Assembly (NCBI GenBank): GCA_900550195.1
Contig: URRB01000017.1
Location: 1 to 57,493, forward strand
Length of the DNA: 57,493 nucleotides
DNA from: an uncultured Collinsella sp.
GTDB taxonomy: Bacteria > Actinomycetota > Coriobacteriia > Coriobacteriales > Coriobacteriaceae
Direction: 5' to 3'
Both the position numbers and the translations under genes were made by a program. Shown here one piece after another: positions 42,798 through 50,607 of this stretch (the stretch's first letter is position 1; every line of letters begins with the position of its first letter). The notes below the pieces were generated by a model, which was not told where the DNA came from, did not search any database, and was given only the letters and a program-made list of their open reading frames with translations.

Positions 42798-44701
42798 TAG
42801 CAGCCCTCCTCTCGCGTGGCTATCTTGGAACCGATCTGAGACGGAACCCTCAAAGGCCCGTCCGCGCAGCCCGGTAGCAAGCCGGCCAGCTCATCGGCTA
42901 ACAACTCAACCGTATAAAGCCTGTCGCAGCGGAGCGGCACGCCGGCCTGTGCGAGCGCCAGCGCCATACGCTGGGCGGCAGGAACGCCCAGGCCAATCGA
43001 CTTGAGCTCGTTCGCGTGCGCAAAAACCTGCGAGGGCGTTCCCTCGGCAAACACCGCGCCCTCGTTCATTACAACGATACGGTCACAACAATTTGCCAGG
43101 TCATCCATGCTGTGCGAAACCATGACAACGGTCAGGCCTTCGTCATGAAGACGGCCAATGAGCTCCAGGAAATCCCTGCGGGCAGCCGGATCGAGGCCTG
43201 CCATGGGCTCGTCGAGCACCAGGACCTCGGGCTCCATGGCGAGCACGCCGGCAAACGCCACGCGGCGCTGCAGGCCGCCCGAAAGCTCAAAGGGGCTCTT
43301 GTCGCCTATCGCGGCGAAGTCGAGGCCCACGCGCGCAAGCGATGATGCGACACGGCGTGCAACCTCGTCTTGTGGCAGGCCAAGGTTACGCGGGCCAAAC
43401 GCCACGTCCTGCGCCACGGTCTCGGCAAATAGCTGGCGCTCGGGATACTGAAACACCATGCCGACCTTGGCCTTAACCGCGGCGGCGTCTTTCTTGTTTG
43501 ATAGGTCGAGCCCCAGCGCGCAAACGCTTCCCTCCTGCGGACGAATCAACCCGTTGAGATGCTGAACCAGCGTTGATTTACCCGAGCCGGTATGACCTGC
43601 CAGGCCCAGAAACTCACCGCGACGCACCGTCAGCGTAACATCACGAAGCGCCCAGGGGCTGTTTGGATCGTTGCCCCAAAGGGCCTGTTTGCTCGATGCG
43701 TCCTCAGTGGTCGAGCGCTTGTGCCATCGACGGCGCTCGTGGGCGCTCAGCGAGTAACTATGCGAGAGATGCGAAATCTCGATGACGGGCTCCGACGCGC
43801 CTATCCCGTCGGCCGCAGAGGATCCATTGTCAAGCACATGAGAATCGGATGCGGAAGGCTGCTCTGCGATGTCCAACCCGCTCCGCTCGGTATAAGCCTG
43901 TGCAATATCGGAGACCATATCTGCCTCGCGCACCTGCGCGCAAACGGGCACGCCCTTCGCACGAAGCGACCTGCCCAGACAGCACGACACCGGCATATCC
44001 AGGTTGAGCTGCGCAAGTTCGTCTGCCCGCGTCAAGATTTCCTCGGGCGTACCGAGCATGGCAACGCGCCCCGCCCGAAACACCGCGACACGATCGGCCT
44101 CGGCGGCCTCTTCCATAAAGTGCGTAATCATCACGATGGTCATGCCGCGATCGTGCAACGCGCGGCAAGCCTTCATGAGGCCCTGACGTCCACGCGGATC
44201 GAGCATCGAGGAAGCCTCGTCCAATATGAGCACGCGCGGTTCCATGGCGAGCACGCCGGCAAGCGCCACGCGCTGCTTTTGGCCGCCCGAAAGCGCGTGG
44301 GTCTCGTGGCGCTCAAAGCCCACCAGGCCCACGCCCTTCAGCGCCTCGCGTACGCGCTGCGCAATTTGCGCCGATGGCACGCCAAGGTTTTCGGGACCAA
44401 ACGCAACGTCATCTTCGACAAGCGTTGCCACCAGCTGATCGTCGGGATTCTGGAATACCATGCCCGCGGTCGAACGAATGTCGTAGACCAGCTCGGGGTC
44501 GGACGCATCCATGCCGTTGATACGTACCGTGCCTGCATCGGGCTGCAACAGTGCATTCAGATGCTTGGCAAACGTCGACTTGCCCGACCCATTGCCACCG
44601 AGGATGCAGAAAAACTCGCCATCCTCGATGTTCAGATCGACGCCGTCGAGTGCCGACACGGCACCGTCATAGCTAAAGGAAACGCCCCGACAATCAATCA
44701 T
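42797..44701 (-). CDS. ecfA: Fused EcfA-EcfA' energy-coupling factor ATPase
   Basis: 634 residues carrying two complete ABC ATPase domains. First: Walker A GGNGSGKST (35-43), signature ALSGGQKQR, Walker B VLILDEASS. Second, from about residue 310: GHTGSGKST (about 370), ELSGGLQRR, VLVLDEPMAGLD. They are joined by a linker of about 50 residues (SASDSHVLDNGSSAADG region). EcfA and EcfA' are usually separate genes, so the order is fused here. It powers vitamin uptake by the ribU/ecfT complex. The ATG overlaps the ribU stop by 4 bases. Confidence 0.95.
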   Translation of the reverse strand: MIDCRGVSFSYDGAVSALDGVDLNIEDGEFFCILGGNGSGKSTFAKHLNALLQPDAGTVRINGMDASDPELVYDIRSTAGMVFQNPDDQLVATLVEDDVAFGPENLGVPSAQIAQRVREALKGVGLVGFERHETHALSGGQKQRVALAGVLAMEPRVLILDEASSMLDPRGRQGLMKACRALHDRGMTIVMITHFMEEAAEADRVAVFRAGRVAMLGTPEEILTRADELAQLNLDMPVSCCLGRSLRAKGVPVCAQVREADMVSDIAQAYTERSGLDIAEQPSASDSHVLDNGSSAADGIGASEPVIEISHLSHSYSLSAHERRRWHKRSTTEDASSKQALWGNDPNSPWALRDVTLTVRRGEFLGLAGHTGSGKSTLVQHLNGLIRPQEGSVCALGLDLSNKKDAAAVKAKVGMVFQYPERQLFAETVAQDVAFGPRNLGLPQDEVARRVASSLARVGLDFAAIGDKSPFELSGGLQRRVAFAGVLAMEPEVLVLDEPMAGLDPAARRDFLELIGRLHDEGLTVVMVSHSMDDLANCCDRIVVMNEGAVFAEGTPSQVFAHANELKSIGLGVPAAQRMALALAQAGVPLRCDRLYTVELLADELAGLLPGCADGPLRVPSQIGSKIATREEGC

Positions 44702-45288
44702 GCGCGGCCTTTGACCTGGTCCTTTTTAGGCGTGATGAGGTTGGAGACTGCTTTATACACCACCAGCGTCAACACCGAGTTAAGCACGGTCTTGATAAGG
44801 TTGAACGGCAGTACGGCAGGAATCATGAGCGGGGCGATCGCATCGACCGAGCCATACCAGAACCAAACGCCAATGGTAAGGTTTGCGACCATAGACAGCG
44901 CCGTAGCGGCAATGACGCCGAGCACCAGGCCAATCACGGCACCCTTATAGGTGTGCATCTTCTGGTAAACGGTAGCCGCGGGCAGAATGTAGCCCAGCGT
45001 GGCAACCAGGTTCATAAGCGCGCCGACCCAGTCACCCGTGGTGAGCGCATGGATAACGATCGCCATGGCGGCAACAGCAGTGCCGGCGCCAGGACCATAC
45101 GCAAAACCGCACACCATCGCCGGCACCAGCGACGGGTCATACGTCAAAAACGGCGCCGAAGGAAGGATAGGCAGCTGCACGTACATAAACAGGGCGCCCA
45201 AGGCGCACATCAACGCCATGGTAACGAGCTGTTTGGTGCTCCACCTATTCGTGTTCTCAAAATGGATATGCTGCGACTGTTCAGACAT
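44698..45288 (-). CDS. ribU: RibU-type riboflavin ECF transporter S component
   Basis: 196 residues with about six membrane segments. FLTYDPSLVPAMVCGFAYGPGAG (about residues 55-77) is the RibU-family signature, and an FMN riboswitch stands directly upstream, so riboflavin is the likely substrate. It binds riboflavin and works with EcfT and the fused ATPase. The start at 45288 follows AGGTGATCTT; the ATG seven codons upstream lies within the riboswitch and would be wrong. Confidence 0.92.
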   Translation of the reverse strand: MSEQSQHIHFENTNRWSTKQLVTMALMCALGALFMYVQLPILPSAPFLTYDPSLVPAMVCGFAYGPGAGTAVAAMAIVIHALTTGDWVGALMNLVATLGYILPAATVYQKMHTYKGAVIGLVLGVIAATALSMVANLTIGVWFWYGSVDAIAPLMIPAVLPFNLIKTVLNSVLTLVVYKAVSNLITPKKDQVKGRA

Positions 45289-45300
45289 AAGATCACCTGC

Positions 45301-45430
45301 CTCTTTCATCCGGACTCTAACCGTTGGTACTGGGATCTCACCAGTTCAGCCGGCATGCGAACCAACGCACACACGGGTCGCGGACTCATCGGCTCGGTCG
45401 CAGGCATCTCACCTGCGCCACGGTACCCCT
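45301..45430 (-). promoter_or_regulatory. FMN riboswitch (RFN element)
   Basis: Read on the minus strand, conserved RFN strands follow one another: GCAGGTGAGATGCCTGC, GAGTCCGCGACCCGTGTG, GGCTGAACTGGTGAGATCCC, and AGAGTCCGGATGAAAGAGG. The 3' end lies about 15 bases before the RBS-start of ribU, so FMN could act by sequestering the ribosome site; no separate terminator stem is clear. High FMN should lower flavin import. Confidence 0.93.
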
Positions 45431-45540
45431 TTGGCACCGCCCGATTTACCGCCAGTGGGGAATTCCACCCCGCCCTGAAACAGCAATTGCAAGTGTAGCA
45501 CGAGCAGGTTTTCGCGCAAGTATGCCAAGGGTAATTTGTG

Positions 45541-45658
45541 GCGGAGATCAGTTGCCGCAACAACCACGTTCCCCACCCATCCCAAAGTAACGCGCCTTTC
45601 GCGGCAAAGCCGCGAAACAGCGACCGGGACACGTATCCCCATCAGCCACGATCTCCGC
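45541..45658. repeat. Structured intergenic element with 9-bp outer stem
   Basis: GCGGAGATC (45541-45549) pairs with GATCTCCGC (45650-45658); a second hairpin TTTCGCGGC-AAA-GCCGCGAAA (45597-45617) lies inside. It sits upstream of the FMN riboswitch and next to the 36-bp palindrome. No gene is visible in 45431-45855. Confidence 0.45.
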
Positions 45659-45687
45659 CCACGCCGACCTCAAGGCCGTAAACGCAG

Positions 45688-45828
45688 GGAATCCGGGGGC
45701 GTGACGGGGTTTCTCTCCGGAACATTCCGCAGGACGCAAAGAGGCTCCGCAGCGCGAAGCGCGATGCGGAGCCTCTTTGCATGTCCGAGGACGTTCCGGA
45801 GAGAAACCCCGTCACGCCCCCGGATTCC
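45688..45828. repeat. 141-bp nested palindrome with perfect 36-bp arms downstream of groEL
   Basis: Outer arms 45688-45723 and 45793-45828 are perfect inverted copies (36 of 36). Within them is a second perfect 15-bp stem, GCAAAGAGGCTCCGC (45736-45750) with 45766-45780, whose loop AGCGCGAAGCGCGAT is itself repetitive. It starts 27 bases beyond the groEL stop on the minus strand. No T run follows, so it is not a plain terminator. Confidence 0.9.
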
Positions 45829-45855
45829 CGGTGGGAGTTCTAGACCTTGTCGGCC

Positions 45856-47493
45856 TTAGTACATACCGCCGCCCTGCTGACCAGCGGTAGCAGCAGCGAT
45901 AGCGTCCTCAAGCTGAGTGTTCTTGGGCACATCGGAGACGGTAGCCTCGGTGATGAGGATCAGGCTGGCGACAGAAGCAGCATTCTGCAGGGTGACGCGG
46001 CTGACCTTGACGGGGTCGAGGACGCCCATCTCGATCATGTCGCCCCACTCGCCGTTGGCAGAGTTGAGACCCTGACCGGCGGGCAGCTCGGCAACCTTGT
46101 CGACCACGACAGCGCCCTCAAAACCAGCGTTCTTGGCGATGGTAGCGACCGGAGCGGTCAGAGCCTTCTTGACGATATCGACGCCGATCTTCTCCTCGGG
46201 GTCGTCGATCTCGACAGCATCGAGCGCAGGAGCAGCGTCCATGAAGGCGACGCCGCCACCGGCGACAATGCCCTCCTCGACAGCAGCGCGGGTAGCCTGC
46301 AGGGCGTCCTCGACGCGATGCTTGATCTCCTTGAGCTCAGACTCGGTAGCAGCGCCGACCTTGATGACGGCAACGCCACCGGAGAGCTTGGCCAGGCGCT
46401 CCTGGAGCTTCTCACGGTCGAAGTCAGAGGTGGTGTTCTCCATCTCACCCTTGATCTGAGCGATACGGGCGTCGATGGCCTCCTTGGAGCCAGCGCCGCC
46501 GACGACGACGGTGTTGTCCTTGGAGATGGTGACGGACTTAGCGGTACCGAGCATATCGGCGGTGATGTCAGCGACCTTCACGCCCAGCTCGTCCAGGGCA
46601 GCCTGGCCACCGGTGAGGACGGCGATGTCCTCGAGGATGCGCTTGCGGCGATCGCCGTAGCCCGGGGCCTTGACGGCGCAGACGTTGAGGGCGCCACGGA
46701 TCTTGTTGAGGACCAGGGTAGGCAGAGCCTCGCCGTCGATGTCCTCAGCGATGATGAGCAGGCCACGGCCAGCGCGCTGGACAGCCTCGAGAACGGGCAT
46801 GATGTCTTGAACGCTGGAAATCTTCTGGTCGGTGATGAGGACGTACGGATCCTTCATCACGGCCTCCATGCGGTCGTTGTCCGTGACGAAGTAAGCGGAG
46901 ACATAGCCCTTGTCGAACTGCATGCCCTCGACGGTGTCGATGGTGATATCGAACGTCTGGGAATCCTCGACGGTGATGACGCCGTCCTTGCCCACGACCT
47001 CCATAGCCTCGGCGATCTTCTCGCCGACCTCGGGGTCACCGGCGGAGATGGTACCGACGGAAGCGATCTGCTCCTTGGTCTCGACAGGCTTGGCCTGCTT
47101 CTTCATCTCGGCGACGGCGGCGTTGACGGCCTTGTCGATGCCGCGACGGATGGCCAGCGGGTTGGCGCCAGCGGCGACGTTGCGCAGACCGTCGTTGACG
47201 ATGGCCTGAGCGAGCAGGGTTGCGGTGGTGGTGCCGTCACCCACGGTGTCGTTGGTCTTGGTGGCAACCTCCTTCACCAGCTGAGCGCCCATGTTCTCGA
47301 TGTTGTCCTCGAGCTCGATCTCCTTGGCGACAGAAACGCCGTCGTTGGTGATGGTCGGAGCACCGAACGTGCGCTGCAGCGCAACGTAGCGGCCCTTGGG
47401 GCCCATGGTGACGGTAACGGCGTCGGCCAGAGTGTTGACGCCCTTGGCAAGCTTAGCGCGGGCATCGGTGTTGAACGTAATGTTCTTTGCCAT
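45856..47493 (-). CDS. groEL: 60 kDa chaperonin GroEL
   Basis: 545 residues. ATP-driven double-ring folding chamber. VTVTMGPKGR (near 30), the nucleotide loop VGDGTTTAT (86-94), VKAPGYGDRRKR, and EEGIVAGGGVAF (near 410) are all present. The C-terminus ends AGQQGGGMY rather than a long GGM repeat. It follows groES with 96 bases between and is cotranscribed. Confidence 0.98.
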   Translation of the reverse strand: MAKNITFNTDARAKLAKGVNTLADAVTVTMGPKGRYVALQRTFGAPTITNDGVSVAKEIELEDNIENMGAQLVKEVATKTNDTVGDGTTTATLLAQAIVNDGLRNVAAGANPLAIRRGIDKAVNAAVAEMKKQAKPVETKEQIASVGTISAGDPEVGEKIAEAMEVVGKDGVITVEDSQTFDITIDTVEGMQFDKGYVSAYFVTDNDRMEAVMKDPYVLITDQKISSVQDIMPVLEAVQRAGRGLLIIAEDIDGEALPTLVLNKIRGALNVCAVKAPGYGDRRKRILEDIAVLTGGQAALDELGVKVADITADMLGTAKSVTISKDNTVVVGGAGSKEAIDARIAQIKGEMENTTSDFDREKLQERLAKLSGGVAVIKVGAATESELKEIKHRVEDALQATRAAVEEGIVAGGGVAFMDAAPALDAVEIDDPEEKIGVDIVKKALTAPVATIAKNAGFEGAVVVDKVAELPAGQGLNSANGEWGDMIEMGVLDPVKVSRVTLQNAASVASLILITEATVSDVPKNTQLEDAIAAATAGQQGGGMY

Positions 47494-47589
47494 GGTAGGT
47501 AATCCTCCAAAAGAAATGTGACTCGCGTCGCCGCTTCCGAGTCCTATGCGGCGGGCGCGTTCAAAGACGAATCAGAGATTCTGACGAGA

Positions 47590-47883
47590 CTAGGCCTCGA
47601 CGACAGCGTAGATGTCGTCGGCGCGCATCAGCAGATACTTCTCGCCGTCGACCTTGACCTCGTTGCCACCGAACTTACCGTAGATGACAACGTCGCCAAC
47701 CTTGACGTCCATGGGGATGCGCTCACCCTTGTCGTTGACCTTGCCGGCGCCCACGGCAACGATGGTGCCGCGCTGCGGCTTCTCCTGAGCGTTGCTGGCG
47801 ATATACAGACCAGAAGCGGTCTTCTGCTCGGCCTCGTCGGGCTTGACCAGAACACGATCTGCAAGCGGCTTCAAAGACGACAT
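47590..47883 (-). CDS. groES: 10 kDa chaperonin GroES
   Basis: 97 residues. The heptameric lid of GroEL: LKPLADRVLVKPDEAEQKT, mobile loop around TASGLYIASN, and VIYGKFGGNEVKVDGEKYLLMRADDIYAV. AAAGGAGGAG precedes the ATG. The 5' leader has a small hairpin (47906-47924). I do not see a CIRCE element (TTAGCACTC dyad) upstream, so HrcA control is not supported. Confidence 0.98.
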   Translation of the reverse strand: MSSLKPLADRVLVKPDEAEQKTASGLYIASNAQEKPQRGTIVAVGAGKVNDKGERIPMDVKVGDVVIYGKFGGNEVKVDGEKYLLMRADDIYAVVEA

Positions 47884-47905
47884 GCTTGTCTCCTCCTTTT
47901 TGGGC

Positions 47906-47924
47906 CGCGTGGTTATGCCACGCG
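47906..47924 (-). promoter_or_regulatory. Small hairpin in the groES leader
   Basis: CGCGTGG-N5-CCACGCG, a perfect 7-bp stem ending 22 bases upstream of the groES start, just beyond its ribosome-binding site. It could affect initiation or mRNA stability. Confidence 0.4.
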
Positions 47925-48055
47925 AATTAACCCTTTTTGTTTGCGTACGCGTTGAATGGTACCCACGAATGGCGGGTTATACAACACGGAATCAAAAAAT
48001 CTTATTTTTTGGCACTTAGATTTTCTGAATGCCGGGGGATAACTTAGCGGTGGCC

Positions 48056-48194
48056 CCCGTGTGGCTCCGGAGGGGCGGGGCATAAGGTTTCCTGCTCGGG
48101 CAGTCCTGCTCGCACGAAGGCCACATTAAGTGGCCTTCGGCTCGTGCGGAACTCGCGATAAACCTTATGCCCCGCCCCTCCGGAGCCACACGGG
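48056..48194. repeat. 139-bp nested palindrome with perfect 35-bp arms upstream of groES
   Basis: Arms 48056-48090 and 48160-48194 are perfect inverted copies (35 of 35). Inside, CGAAGGCCAC (48115-48124) pairs with GTGGCCTTCG (48130-48139). Outside, TTTTCTGAATG (from about 48020) and CATTCAGAAAA (to about 48230) extend the symmetry in broken form, so the whole structure spans about 210 bases. Confidence 0.88.
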
Positions 48195-48308
48195 AGGCAG
48201 GCTAACTAATTCGGGCCCGACATTCAGAAAAGTCAGTGCAGCAAAATGGCGATGCGGATAGGAACGTGGGTATGGGTTTCGCTGCGCGCACGGGTCCCCT
48301 GGGAAGCA

Positions 48309-48546
48309 CCGTGCATTTTTGGGAGTATTCAGCAAGCCAGGACGGCTGCATACGCGCCGGACATACCTTATTGGTCCCAAGAACGCCTTCAGCGGGCGGT
48401 TTTGGTCGGTGGGCAGACCCCGTTGGGACAAATGGGCGTACTTCGCGCCGTACCGGAGCCCAAAATGACGTCAATCTCCGCAACGTTACTCAGCCGCAGC
48501 GGCACCGGCAGAGCTCGCGGTGCTGAATACTCCGTTTTTTGCACGG
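48309..48546. mobile_element. Candidate small inverted-repeat element in a gene-free stretch
   Basis: The 25-base ends (48309-48333 and 48522-48546) are inverted: CCGTGCA and GGAGTATTCAGC match perfectly, while the six bases between differ. The 238-bp interior has no convincing gene. The whole stretch 48195-48801 is without a supportable gene; a GC hairpin GCGGGGC/GCCCCGC (near 48660) and the terminator below are the only other items. Confidence 0.5.
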
Positions 48547-48735
48547 CACGGGCGGGGGTACATCAGGATCAGGAAGGACATCCCAGCCTTTTTATTCAAT
48601 CTGTAATGGGAAGTATGCAAAACACCAAGAGATAGCATTGCTGGTGTCCAAATTGAGCGCGGGGCAGCAGCACCTCCGCCCCGCACCCAAATCCAACAGA
48701 GCAGGGACGCTCATGGCGGATCCCCACCAAAACGC

Positions 48736-48783
48736 AAACGCGGCTCGAGCGCCATCCCAAAATAGGCTGCGCGAGCCGCGTTT
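48736..48783 (-). terminator. Amidohydrolase gene terminator
   Basis: Perfect 12-bp arms AAACGCGGCTCG/CGAGCCGCGTTT with a 24-base loop; GCGTTTTGG follows on the minus strand, about 20 bases past the stop. Confidence 0.6.
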
Positions 48784-48801
48784 AACGGTACGACATGAAT
48801 A

Positions 48802-50451
48802 TTAGCGCTCGTAAATCAAGTTGCCTGCCAGGTAGGTGGCCTGAACTTTTGTGGCCTGGAGCTCTTGGGGGTCGATGGTGAGCGGGTTTTGGTCCAGGAC
48901 TACCAGGTCGGCATACTTGCCGGGCTCCAAGCTGCCGAGGTTTTGCTCGTCGCCCGCTGCATAAGCGCTACCCAGGGTGTAGTTGCGCAGGGCCGTTGCC
49001 GCATCGATGCGCTCGCTCGGCAGCCAGCCGCCCTCGGGCCAGTGGCTTTTGGGGTCCTGGCGCGTGATAGCCGTGTAGAGCACGTTCATGCTGGTAACAG
49101 CTGTGATAGGGCTGTCGGTACCGAAGGCTTGGCGAATGCCGCGCTGCTTATAGGTCGCAAACGGCCACATGATGCGGCTGCGCTCCAGGCCCAGATCGCG
49201 CTCGGGGCCGCCTGGGTCGAGTGTAATGTGACAGGGCTGGCTCGAGGCAACGACGTTAAGCTTGCGTAGACGATCGATGTCCTCGGGCAAGAGGTTCTCC
49301 AGGTGCTCGAGCGTGTTATGGCCGTGCTGGGGCAGGCCGTACAGTTCGGCGGCCTCCTCAAAGATATCGAGCGCGGCATGGATGGCACCGTCGCCGATGA
49401 CATGGATGCGCACGGTATGGCCGCGCTCCGCGGCCGCCAGAACCAGCTTGCGCATGCGCTCGGCAGGAACCGTCAGGCGACCTTGATCGCCCGGGAAGCG
49501 CGGGTTGGTATAGGGCTCGGTGAGATAGGCCGTGTGTTCGCTCGACACGCCGTCGAAAAACTGCTTAAAGCCTGGCGCCGAGAGCAGCGCGTTGTTCGCG
49601 TAGCGGGTCTGCAGCTCTTCCAAGCGCGACTGGTCATCCAACAGCGTGGGGAACAGATGGGCTCGGATGCCCAGCTTGCCGGCTGCCTGCAGTTTGTCGT
49701 AGACGTCGTCGCGGATAAAATCGCAGCCCGGCATGGGCATGAGCGACATATCGCATATCGAGGTGATGCCCTGCTCGGCCATACGCCTCATTTGATCGGC
49801 ATAAGCACTTGCGATGCGATCCTCCCCCAGCCACTCAAGGCAGCGCGGTAGCAACTGCATGGCAGCCGCCTCGTGAGCAATGCCCGTGAGCTCGCCGTTT
49901 GCATCCTTGTCGTAGCTGCCGCCCGCTGGCGGCTCGCTGTCGCGTGCGACGCCGAGCGCCTCGAGTGCGCGACTGTTGAGCCACAGCGTGTGCCCGTCGC
50001 CCGAATACATAACGCAGGGACGATCGGGGAATGCCGCATCGAGCGACGCCTTGGTAGGGTGCTCGGGCGGATCCCAGCGGTAATCACGCCAGCCCTGCGT
50101 TACGACCCAAGCGTCGCCGGGCAGATCCTGGGAAAACTCGAGCGCGTGCTGCACCAGCGCTGCCTCGGACGTGCCCATATCCATGAGCATGTACGGCGAG
50201 GAACCGACCGAGGTATGGAAGAAGTGCAGATGAGCGTCATGGAAACCGGGGCAGACAAACTGCTCGCCGTAGTCGATAACCGGCGTGGCGGCGGGAGCGG
50301 CGGCGATTACGTCATCGGGCGCACCGACTGCGACGATACGGTCGCCTGCAATGGCAATCGCCAGCTCGCGGGCGGTATCGATGCCGTCTTGCGCGGTAAA
50401 GACGTTCTTGGAGCGGATAATCCGATCGATATGTTGCATGGGCATCCCCAT
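48802..50451 (-). CDS. Amidohydrolase family protein (YtcJ/AtzN-like)
   Basis: 549 residues. A metal-dependent hydrolase of the amidohydrolase_3 type: the HxH metal motif in CPGFHDAHLHFFH (about residues 65-77), HVIGDGAIH (about 340), and the active-site Asp in FGTDSPI (about 430). Substrate unknown. The open frame runs 568 codons further upstream, but that part is the antisense of the M20 gene. I start at 50451; in-frame ATGs at 50445 and 50439 are equally possible, the last having GGGG upstream. Divergent from the M20 gene across 156 bases. Confidence 0.88.
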   Translation of the reverse strand: MGMPMQHIDRIIRSKNVFTAQDGIDTARELAIAIAGDRIVAVGAPDDVIAAAPAATPVIDYGEQFVCPGFHDAHLHFFHTSVGSSPYMLMDMGTSEAALVQHALEFSQDLPGDAWVVTQGWRDYRWDPPEHPTKASLDAAFPDRPCVMYSGDGHTLWLNSRALEALGVARDSEPPAGGSYDKDANGELTGIAHEAAAMQLLPRCLEWLGEDRIASAYADQMRRMAEQGITSICDMSLMPMPGCDFIRDDVYDKLQAAGKLGIRAHLFPTLLDDQSRLEELQTRYANNALLSAPGFKQFFDGVSSEHTAYLTEPYTNPRFPGDQGRLTVPAERMRKLVLAAAERGHTVRIHVIGDGAIHAALDIFEEAAELYGLPQHGHNTLEHLENLLPEDIDRLRKLNVVASSQPCHITLDPGGPERDLGLERSRIMWPFATYKQRGIRQAFGTDSPITAVTSMNVLYTAITRQDPKSHWPEGGWLPSERIDAATALRNYTLGSAYAAGDEQNLGSLEPGKYADLVVLDQNPLTIDPQELQATKVQATYLAGNLIYER

Positions 50452-50607
50452 CTCTGGCAGGAAATTCAACACCCCCGAGTGTACTCCCCCGCCCTTGTAA
50501 CAAAACCCCAAGCGGCAAACGGCAACTTTACCAGCCCTAGCGGCAGGTGGCATACTGGAGAGAGCCTGTACGATTTTGCGATCAACCCAGCAAGGAGCAA
50601 ATCGACC

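Noticed and set aside
47884..48055. CIRCE/HrcA or HAIR operator upstream of groES
   Set aside because: No TTAGCACTC dyad or HspR-type repeat is visible; TGGCACTTAG near 48010 is too far from consensus.
48202..48483. Small open frames in the gene-free stretch
   Set aside because: Frames on both strands are similar in length, have no ribosome-binding site, and cover the inverted-repeat element.
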